A stretch of DNA of 64,000 bases from assembly GCF_010731635.1 (NCBI RefSeq), contig NZ_AP022583.1:3534001-3598000 (forward strand), read 5' to 3'. The notes beneath the pieces are model-generated. The model had not been told where the DNA came from and did no database searches. It was given only the letters and a program-made list of their open reading frames with translations. The DNA comes from Mycobacterium noviomagense (GTDB lineage: Bacteria > Actinomycetota > Actinomycetes > Mycobacteriales > Mycobacteriaceae). Position numbers and translations under genes: made by a program. Below, one piece after another: positions 58,031 through 64,000 of this stretch (within the stretch, counting starts at the first letter, position 1; each line of letters begins with the position of its first letter).

Positions 58031-58051
58031 CTCAGTCCAGGTAGTCGCGCA
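58031..58051 (-). repeat. att-like copy at the sigA 3' end (right)
   Basis: The partner of 54053-54073; it contains the last codons and stop of sigA. One mismatch (58038) is synonymous for Leu. Confidence 0.8.
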
Positions 58052-59594
58052 GCACCTGGGAACGGCTGGGGTGACGCAGCTTTGACATCGTCTTGGACTC
58101 GATCTGGCGGATGCGTTCCCGCGTGACGCCGTAGACCTGACCGATCTCGTCAAGCGTTCGCGGTTGGCCATCGGTGAGCCCGAAGCGCAGCCGTACCACG
58201 CCGGCCTCGCGTTCGGAGAGCGTCTCCAACACCGACTGCAGCTGGTCCTGCAACAGCGTGAACGACACCGCGTCGACCGCAACCACCGCTTCGCTGTCTT
58301 CGATGAAGTCGCCCAGCTGGCTGTCGCCCTCGTCGCCGATCGTCTGATCCAACGAGATCGGCTCACGCGCATACTGCTGGATCTCCAGCACCTTTTCCGG
58401 CGTGATGTCCATCTCCTTGGCCAGCTCCTCAGGAGTGGGCTCGCGGCCCAGATCCTGCAGCAGCTCACGCTGGATGCGGCCCAGCTTGTTGATCACCTCG
58501 ACCATGTGCACCGGGATGCGGATGGTGCGTGCCTGGTCGGCCATGGCCCGAGTAATGGCCTGCCGGATCCACCAAGTCGCGTACGTAGAGAACTTGTAAC
58601 CCTTGGTGTAGTCGAACTTTTCGACCGCACGGATCAAACCCAGGTTGCCTTCCTGGATTAGGTCCAAAAACGCCATCCCGCGGCCGGTGTAGCGCTTGGC
58701 CAACGACACCACCAGACGCAAATTTGCTTCCAGCAGATGGTTTTTCGCGCGGTCGCCGTCGCGGCAGATCCACATCATGTCGCGGCGCTGGGCGGCTGGG
58801 AGCTTCTCGCCGCGCTCGGCCATTTCGGCCAGCAGCTGGCTGGCGTACAGGCCGGCCTCGATCCGCTTGGCCAGCTCGACCTCTTCCTCGGCGTTGAGCA
58901 GCGCGACCTTGCCGATCTGCTTGAGGTACGCGCGAACCGAGTCCGCCGATGCGGTGAGTTCGGCGTCTTTGCGCGCTTGGCGCAAGGCCTCAGACTCGTC
59001 TTCGTCCCATACGAAATCGCCTGAGGCCTTGTCTTTTTCGCTCGGCTCAGCGATCTCTTCGTCGTCCTCGACGGTTTCCTCGACGGCCACGGCGGGCGCG
59101 GCGGCGTCGGCTTGCTCGAGGTCGGGGTCGGCTTGCTCAAGCTCGGCATCATCGCTCTCGGGCGCTACGTCCTCGAGGTCATCGAGACTCAGGTCGGCGG
59201 GGTCGATATCGATGTCGTCCGGTTCGATATCGGCGTCCGGCTCACCGCCGAGATCCGCCTCGGCGTCGACGTCCTCGACCAGGGCGTCGGCGACGACCTC
59301 GACATCCTTTGGCGCCGTGGCTTTCTTCGCTCGGCTCCGCGACGGCTTCGCGGGGGCACTTTTGGCCGGAGCGTGGTCCTTCTTCGCGGTCTCGGCGCGT
59401 TTGGCGCTGGTCGCCTTCGTGGCACCTGGGGAGGTTTTGCTTGCGCGGGTGGTGCTCTTGGTGGCCTTCTTGGAAGAGGCGGACCCGTTGGTGGACTTTG
59501 CCGCCGATCGCTTTGCACCGGCCTTGGCGGGGGCCTTGGTGGCGGTGCGTTTCACCGGCTCATCGGTTGACGGGCTTGCTTTGGTCGCTGCCAC
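58032..59594 (-). CDS. sigA: Principal RNA polymerase sigma factor SigA
   Basis: A 520-residue housekeeping sigma factor. A long Ala/Lys/Thr-rich then Asp/Glu-rich arm (about 1-200) precedes region 1.2 ([13 protein letters not shown]), regions 2.1-2.4 ([17 protein letters not shown]), 3, and 4.2 ([16 protein letters not shown]). The start is GTG 59594, giving [15 protein letters not shown] after the initiator, as in M. tuberculosis; the open frame extends eight codons more. Its last five codons and stop lie inside the att-like repeat; the encoded C-terminus ([10 protein letters not shown]) is normal. Confidence 0.97.
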   Translation of the reverse strand: MAATKASPSTDEPVKRTATKAPAKAGAKRSAAKSTNGSASSKKATKSTTRASKTSPGATKATSAKRAETAKKDHAPAKSAPAKPSRSRAKKATAPKDVEVVADALVEDVDAEADLGGEPDADIEPDDIDIDPADLSLDDLEDVAPESDDAELEQADPDLEQADAAAPAVAVEETVEDDEEIAEPSEKDKASGDFVWDEDESEALRQARKDAELTASADSVRAYLKQIGKVALLNAEEEVELAKRIEAGLYASQLLAEMAERGEKLPAAQRRDMMWICRDGDRAKNHLLEANLRLVVSLAKRYTGRGMAFLDLIQEGNLGLIRAVEKFDYTKGYKFSTYATWWIRQAITRAMADQARTIRIPVHMVEVINKLGRIQRELLQDLGREPTPEELAKEMDITPEKVLEIQQYAREPISLDQTIGDEGDSQLGDFIEDSEAVVAVDAVSFTLLQDQLQSVLETLSEREAGVVRLRFGLTDGQPRTLDEIGQVYGVTRERIRQIESKTMSKLRHPSRSQVLRDYLD

Positions 59595-59759
59595 GTACAC
59601 CCCTTCGGTCGGACTCACTTCCGGTGCGCTTGGGCGTACTTGACCGAAAGTTTCGGTTATGTCGAATGTCGGCGTGGATACTCGCCGCTATCGGTTCGGG
59701 CGGCCGCCGCTGACCATTGTAACGACAGACGGGGTACAGCCTGGCTGAGCGGGCAAATT

Positions 59760-60569
59760 TCAATGTGTCACGTCTGTCGTAGCCGCCATTGCCGCGCCCA
59801 CAATGCCGGCACTGTTTTGTAAAGCCGCTGGCACTACCCGGGTCCGATTTGTGAGCAGCGGCACCCATTTGTCGGCTTTTCGGCTAATGCCGCCGCCGAC
59901 GATGAACAGATCGGGCCACATCGCGTTCTCGATCGCGACCAGCACCTTCGTCACGTGGCGCGTCCACTTTTTGTAACTCCAGCCGCGCCTTTCTTTGACC
60001 GACGACGCCGCCCGGTGCTCGGCCTCCTTGCCACCCACCTCGAGGTGGCCGAACTCCGTATTGGGTAGCAATTTCCCGTTGTGGATGACCGCCGACCCGA
60101 TCCCGGTCCCGAAGGTCAGCAGCACGACGACCCCGGATTGGTCTTTGCCGGCTCCATACCGCTCTTCGGCCAGCCCCGCAGCGTCGGCGTCGTTAAGGAC
60201 AACGACTTCTTGACCCACGAGTTCGGCGCTGATGACGTCACGCGCACTGATGCCGATCCACGACTTGTCCACATTGGCGGCGGTCTGCACGACACCTTCA
60301 GTGACGACGCCGGGGTAGGTCACCCCCAGCGGACCGGTCCAACCGAACTCGTTGACGACCGCCGCGATGGTCTTGGCGACCGCTGCCGGGGTGGCCGGCT
60401 GCGGGGTCGGCAGTTTGAATCGGTCGCCGACGAGCTGCCCGGTGGCCAGGTCGACGATGCCACCCTTGATGCCGCTGCCGCCGACGTCGACGCCGAACCC
60501 GCGTGGCTGCGGTGTGATTCCGGCCGCATCGGTACCGACTGCGTCCGTGCTTGGCTCGGTGCTGCTCAT
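59760..60569 (-). CDS. ppgK: Polyphosphate glucokinase
   Basis: A 269-residue ROK-family kinase that phosphorylates glucose with polyphosphate or ATP. The phosphate-binding GVDVGGSGIKGG, the catalytic NDADAAGLAE and GTGIGSAVIHNG are present; TEFGHLEVGG and KEAEHRA follow. ATG 60569. Divergent from suhB, 123 nt apart. Confidence 0.96.
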   Translation of the reverse strand: MSSTEPSTDAVGTDAAGITPQPRGFGVDVGGSGIKGGIVDLATGQLVGDRFKLPTPQPATPAAVAKTIAAVVNEFGWTGPLGVTYPGVVTEGVVQTAANVDKSWIGISARDVISAELVGQEVVVLNDADAAGLAEERYGAGKDQSGVVVLLTFGTGIGSAVIHNGKLLPNTEFGHLEVGGKEAEHRAASSVKERRGWSYKKWTRHVTKVLVAIENAMWPDLFIVGGGISRKADKWVPLLTNRTRVVPAALQNSAGIVGAAMAATTDVTH

Positions 60570-60692
60570 CGGATCTCCTCGACGAGGGGTGGCTGCCCAC
60601 ACCTTAGCCCGACGACGATGCAGGTCTGGGTAGAACCGCTGGTCAGGCGGCGCGTGACCACCCGCTCGCGGCCGCTGTGATGCGATAGACCG

Positions 60693-61565
60693 GTGACGAC
60701 AGCTGACAACCGGCCGGCGCACCTGCGTTCGGTGGCCGAAACGCTGGCCGCCGAGGCCGCTGCGTTCGTGCGGCGTCGCCGCAGCGAGGTGTTCGGCGTC
60801 GACGCCCGTGATGCAGACGACGCGGCGGTGCGGTCCAAGAGCACCCCCACCGATCCGGTGACCATCGTCGACACCGATACCGAGCGGCTACTGCGGGACC
60901 GCTTAGCGCAGCTGCGTTCGGGCGACCCGATTCTGGGCGAGGAGGGCGGTGGGCCCGCCGATGCGAGCGCCGGCGACGGATCAGTCACCTGGGTGCTCGA
61001 TCCCATCGACGGCACAGTGAACTTCGTCTACGGCATTCCCGCCTACGCGGTGTCGGTTGCCGCCCAGGTACACGGTGTCTCGGTGGCCGGTGCCGTCGCC
61101 GACGTCGCAGCGGGTCGGGTGTACTCGGCCGGGGCAGGGCTCGGGGCACATGTCAGCGACGAGAAGGGGACACGGCCGTTACGGTGTACCGCCGTCGACG
61201 ATTTGTCGATGGCGTTGCTCGGCACCGGGTTCGGGTACTCCAGGCAGCGCCGCGCTGTGCAGGCGGCGCTGCTGGCGCGGATGCTGCCGGTGGTCCGTGA
61301 TGTGCGCCGCATCGGGTCGGCGGCCCTGGACTTGTGCATGGTGGCCGCAGGCCGGCTGGATGCTTACTACGAGCACGGTTTGCATCTGTGGGATTGCGCG
61401 GCTGGGGCATTGATCGCTGCCGAGGCCGGCGCGCGGGTGCTGCTGCCTCCGCGGGACGGGGCGGGCGGCACGGCCGGCCTGGTCGTCGCTGCCGCACCGG
61501 GAATCGCGGACCAACTGTTGGCCGCGCTCGAGCAGTTCGACGGCCTACAACCGATCCGCGACTAG
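60693..61565 (+). CDS. suhB: Inositol-1-monophosphatase SuhB
   Basis: A 290-residue Mg-dependent phosphatase that makes myo-inositol for phosphatidylinositol and mycothiol. Motifs GEEGGG, WVLDPIDGTVNFVYG and WDCAAGALIAAEAG supply the metal-binding acids. Start GTG 60693. Converges with cei. Confidence 0.95.
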   Translation: MTTADNRPAHLRSVAETLAAEAAAFVRRRRSEVFGVDARDADDAAVRSKSTPTDPVTIVDTDTERLLRDRLAQLRSGDPILGEEGGGPADASAGDGSVTWVLDPIDGTVNFVYGIPAYAVSVAAQVHGVSVAGAVADVAAGRVYSAGAGLGAHVSDEKGTRPLRCTAVDDLSMALLGTGFGYSRQRRAVQAALLARMLPVVRDVRRIGSAALDLCMVAAGRLDAYYEHGLHLWDCAAGALIAAEAGARVLLPPRDGAGGTAGLVVAAAPGIADQLLAALEQFDGLQPIRD

Positions 61566-61570
61566 AAGTC

Positions 61571-62221
61571 TCAGCAGCTATTGGAGTGGATCTTCGCCAC
61601 CAGAGCGGGATCGGACTCCTCGGTGGCATCGGGGCGCAGGGTGGCCAGTACGGTCTCGATGTCGTCACTGTGCGCCAGCGCGGTGAAGTCGGTGCCGAGC
61701 GCGAGGTCGACGGAGTCGTCGGCGCGGTCGTCGCGGAACAATTCGGTGCAGGGTGCCACCAACCACACGGCGGCCGCCGAGGCTTGGCCGGCTTCACCGA
61801 AACGGATTTGGCCCTGGCAGTTCAGCCTGGTGTTGGCGTAAACGGGGTCATTGGCAGCGCTCGGTTGGGCAAAGCCCAAGTCGCGCAAGGCGTCGGCGAT
61901 ATCGGCGGCCTGACCGCCGCGCCCGCTGGCGTTGAGCACATGAACTTTGGTTTCGGCGAGTTTGGCGGGGGTGACGTTCACCATCGTGCTTCGCGGCACT
62001 TGCTCACCCAGTCGTGGCTGCTCGCCGTTCGGCCCCGACGGCGGCGGGTTACAGACAGCGGTCTCGTGCACGTCAGTCGAGCGGGTCAGCGCCATCGCCC
62101 ACACCACACCCGTTATCAGAAGCAGCACCAACATAAGACCGAGAGCCGGCCGGGGATTGCGTCGCCGAAAGGGCCGGCCGTGCTTGTCGAAAGCGGTGCC
62201 TTCTGTGATTTGCGCGACCAC
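61571..62221 (-). CDS. cei: Envelope integrity protein Cei (LytR C-terminal domain)
   Basis: A 216-residue protein with one N-terminal membrane helix (about 28-46) and an extracytoplasmic LytR_C domain (about 85-170, KVHVLNASGRGGQAADIADALRDLGF). Rv2700 protects the envelope in M. tuberculosis. Four cysteines could form disulfides. Start GTG 62221. Divergent from the DUF4193 gene; the 162-nt gap is AT-rich near 62225-62300. Confidence 0.92.
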   Translation of the reverse strand: MVAQITEGTAFDKHGRPFRRRNPRPALGLMLVLLLITGVVWAMALTRSTDVHETAVCNPPPSGPNGEQPRLGEQVPRSTMVNVTPAKLAETKVHVLNASGRGGQAADIADALRDLGFAQPSAANDPVYANTRLNCQGQIRFGEAGQASAAAVWLVAPCTELFRDDRADDSVDLALGTDFTALAHSDDIETVLATLRPDATEESDPALVAKIHSNSC

Positions 62222-62383
62222 GTACGCACTCTAAACGGAATGTTTAAAGCGGCACACGGAGGGCAAATGTGGTATGTGATGTAAATCACACTTGAAGGAA
62301 CCCAGATACGGGCACGAATCATTTGGTGGATGCGTTCGACGCTGGTACAAAGCGTTGCTTGCAAGGTAACGAGGGGATGCAAG

Positions 62384-62686
62384 ATGCCTACCGACTATGA
62401 CGCCCCACGGCGCACCGAGACTGATGACGTTTCCGAGGATTCGCTAGAGGAACTCAAAGCGCGGCGGAACGAAGCCGCGTCGGCCGTGGTCGACGTCGAC
62501 GAATCGGAAACCGCTGAAAACTTCGAACTGCCCGGCGCCGACTTGTCCGGCGAAGAGCTGTCCGTTCGCGTTATTCCCAAGCAGGCCGACGAGTTCACCT
62601 GCTCGAGCTGCTTTTTGGTGCAACACCGCAGCCGGCTCGCCAGCGAGAAAAACGGCGTGATGATCTGTACCGACTGCGCGGCCTGA
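62384..62686 (+). CDS. DUF4193 zinc-ribbon protein
   Basis: A 100-residue, strongly acidic protein with a C-terminal zinc ribbon, CSSC ... CTDC. Highly conserved in actinobacteria (Rv2699c type). ATG 62384 is preceded by GAGGGGATGCAAG. May bind RNA polymerase or another basic partner; no proof. Confidence 0.92.
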   Translation: MPTDYDAPRRTETDDVSEDSLEELKARRNEAASAVVDVDESETAENFELPGADLSGEELSVRVIPKQADEFTCSSCFLVQHRSRLASEKNGVMICTDCAA

Positions 62687-62698
62687 CCGGGCCGCGAG

Positions 62699-63175
62699 TC
62701 AGTTGCGCAATGCCGACAGCACCCGGTCTGGGTGACGGCAGCTCACCAGCCAGTACGGCGTCGGATCATCGGGGTCATCGAGAACGACCAGAACCATCGG
62801 CCCGACCCAGCCGCGATGCAAGACGTACGCCGCGGGATCCAGCTGGCGGCCGAGCGCCGCGGACTTCGCCGAACGCGGGACCTCTGCCGAGCGAGCGATC
62901 ACGGTGACCGGCAAATGTGCTTGGCCGGCCCATAACTCGACACCACTGTCGCCGACCGTGACCCGGATTTCGAAGCGCCCCAACCACAGCAGCGCCGCGG
63001 CGGCCACCGCGAACAACACGACGAACGGCAGCCAGTCCGGCAGGCTGCGGATGCCGAGATTGACCTCGAAGGCGATCAGTGCGGCCAGCCCGAAGCCCAG
63101 CGGCCACCACCACCACGGCACCCAGAGTCGTTCGCGATACCGCACGCTTTGCGGCGCGACGCGCGTCCCGGACAC
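62699..63175 (-). CDS. DUF3093 membrane protein
   Basis: A 158-residue protein with two membrane helices (about 19-65, [19 protein letters not shown] and [17 protein letters not shown]) and a cytoplasmic beta-rich domain. Corresponds to Rv2698. Start GTG 63175. Divergent from dut with only 25 nt between starts. Confidence 0.88.
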   Translation of the reverse strand: MSGTRVAPQSVRYRERLWVPWWWWPLGFGLAALIAFEVNLGIRSLPDWLPFVVLFAVAAAALLWLGRFEIRVTVGDSGVELWAGQAHLPVTVIARSAEVPRSAKSAALGRQLDPAAYVLHRGWVGPMVLVVLDDPDDPTPYWLVSCRHPDRVLSALRN

Positions 63176-63200
63176 CCGGCCAAGGGTAGTCTGTGGCCCC

Positions 63201-63665
63201 GTGTCGACCAGTCTGGCGGTTGTCCGCTTGGACCGCGGACTTCCGCTGCCCAGCCGCGCCCACGACGGTGATGCCGGCGTAGATCTCTACAGCGCCGAAG
63301 ACGTGGAGCTGGCGCCGGGAGAGCGTGCGCTGGTCCGCACCGGCATCGCGGTGGCCGTCCCGTACGGAATGGTCGGCTTAGTGCACCCGCGCTCGGGATT
63401 GGCTGCGCGCGTTGGGCTTTCGATCGTGAACAGCCCGGGCACCATCGACGCCGGCTATCGCGGCGAGCTCAAGGTAGCGCTGATCAACCTCGACCCCGTC
63501 ACGCCGATCGTCGTGCATCGCGGCGACCGCATCGCCCAGTTGCTGGTGCAGCGGGTCGAGCTGGTCGAGCTGGTTGAGGTGTCGTCGTTCGACGAGGCCG
63601 GTTTGGCCGAGACATCCCGTGGCGACGGCGGCCACGGTTCCTCTGGCGGGCATGCGAGTTTGTGA
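63201..63665 (+). CDS. dut: dUTP diphosphatase
   Basis: A 154-residue trimeric dUTPase. The five motifs are present: [30 protein letters not shown] and the C-terminal GDGGHGSSG loop. It prevents uracil in DNA and supplies dUMP. Start GTG 63201. The DUF3710 gene follows in the same direction. Confidence 0.97.
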   Translation: MSTSLAVVRLDRGLPLPSRAHDGDAGVDLYSAEDVELAPGERALVRTGIAVAVPYGMVGLVHPRSGLAARVGLSIVNSPGTIDAGYRGELKVALINLDPVTPIVVHRGDRIAQLLVQRVELVELVEVSSFDEAGLAETSRGDGGHGSSGGHASL

Positions 63666-63719
63666 TTTCGCGCGGGCGACGATGCTTAAGTGATGCGACG
63701 AGGAGGAGCGGCGCGGGCT

Positions 63720-64000
63720 ATGGCATTCGGTAGACGCAAACCCAAAGGCGCCAAAGGCGACACCACGCGCGAACCCGAGGCGACCACCACTCCGCCGGAA
63801 AGCGAGGCTGCGATCGACAACGAGCCATCCGAAGAGCTGGCCGGCCCGTTCGACATCGAGGACTTCGACGACCCGGCCGCGGCAGAGCTGGCCCGGCTCG
63901 ACCTGGGCTCGGTGCTGATACCGATGCCCGCCGCAGGCCAGGTGCAAGTGGAGGTCACCGAGGCCGGCATTCCGAGCGCGGTGTGGGTTGTCACAGCCAA
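63720..64000 (+). CDS. DUF3710 protein, 3' end outside the window
   Basis: The frame from ATG 63720 (AFGRRKPKGAKGDTTREPE) is open to the window end. It has an acidic linker (PSEELAGPFDIEDFDD) and then RLDLGSVLIPMPAAGQVQVEV, the start of the DUF3710 domain, matching Rv2696c. An in-frame ATG at 63693 precedes the AGGAGG; the 63720 start is preferred. About one third of the expected length is visible. Confidence 0.88.
   Translation, partial: MAFGRRKPKGAKGDTTREPEATTTPPESEAAIDNEPSEELAGPFDIEDFDDPAAAELARLDLGSVLIPMPAAGQVQVEVTEAGIPSAVWVVTA

Larger units (their letters stand above)
54053..58051. mobile_element. Decayed integrated element targeted to the sigA 3' end
   Basis: A 4.0-kb segment bounded by the two sigA-tail copies. 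It contains a truncated tyrosine integrase next to the right end, a terminase-small-subunit-like gene, a HEXXH protein, an HNH-like protein and two unknown small genes, with lower and uneven GC. In M. tuberculosis Rv2704 and sigA are adjacent, as I recall. It is best read as a prophage-like or phage-satellite remnant. Confidence 0.8.

Overview
The window is a 64-kb, high-GC chromosomal segment from a non-tuberculosis Mycobacterium. Gene content and order follow, in inverted orientation, the M. tuberculosis block from dapA (Rv2753c) to Rv2696c, as recalled from family and synteny knowledge (no search was run). Typical mycobacterial markers are the clgR-pspA-pspM operon, recA-recX, ideR-sigB, a sigA with a long Ala/Lys/Pro/Asp-rich N-terminal arm, polyphosphate glucokinase, and many GTG starts. 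recA carries no intein. No tRNA, rRNA or CRISPR was seen.

Layout. 0-4.7 kb: dapA (5' cut), RNase J, then a reversed methyltransferase / mycofactocin-type SDR / ABM monooxygenase operon. 4.8-7.2 kb: ftsK. 7.2-17.4 kb: an accessory segment with a four-gene lipid operon (FAAL-ACP-reductase, ferritin-like diiron protein, hydrolase-SDR fusion, FAD/2Fe-2S reductase), an AT-rich spacer, a ribbon-helix-helix-type regulator behind tandem repeats, a divergent lipid kinase and an SDR. 17.4-23.8 kb: argA, pgsA, the clgR-psp operon interrupted downstream by an IS630 element, ephG, a glycosyltransferase. 23.8-27.8 kb: recA with two DNA-damage promoters, recX, miaB and a membrane protein. 27.8-36.9 kb: a DUF349 protein, three tandem DMT-like membrane proteins, LigB-like, miaA, dapF, hflX. 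37-43.8 kb: fadE20, TerC, an LGFP-repeat membrane protein, lexA/chiZ with damage-response sites, nrdR. 43.8-50.3 kb: nitrobindin, PhzF-like, hydrolase, PAC2, a lipoprotein protease, a broken sthA, DUF4192. 50.3-54 kb: ideR, sigB and small conserved genes, with a frameshifted Rid gene. 54.05-58.05 kb: a decayed integrated element sitting exactly at the 3' end of sigA. 58-64 kb: sigA, ppgK, suhB, cei, DUF4193, DUF3093, dut and a DUF3710 gene cut by the window end.

How the genes work together. Two stress circuits are visible: LexA/PafBC-type DNA-damage control (recA, lexA, chiZ) and extracytoplasmic stress control (SigE/SigH-type promoters before clgR and sigB). Diaminopimelate and cell-envelope functions (dapA, dapF, ftsK, pgsA, chiZ, LGFP protein) and tRNA modification (miaA, miaB) are also represented. 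The most notable accessory content is the 7.2-14.3 kb operon, predicted to turn a free fatty acid into an aldehyde or alcohol next to a reductase-fed diiron oxygenase, and the sigA-targeted element with near-identical att-like ends.
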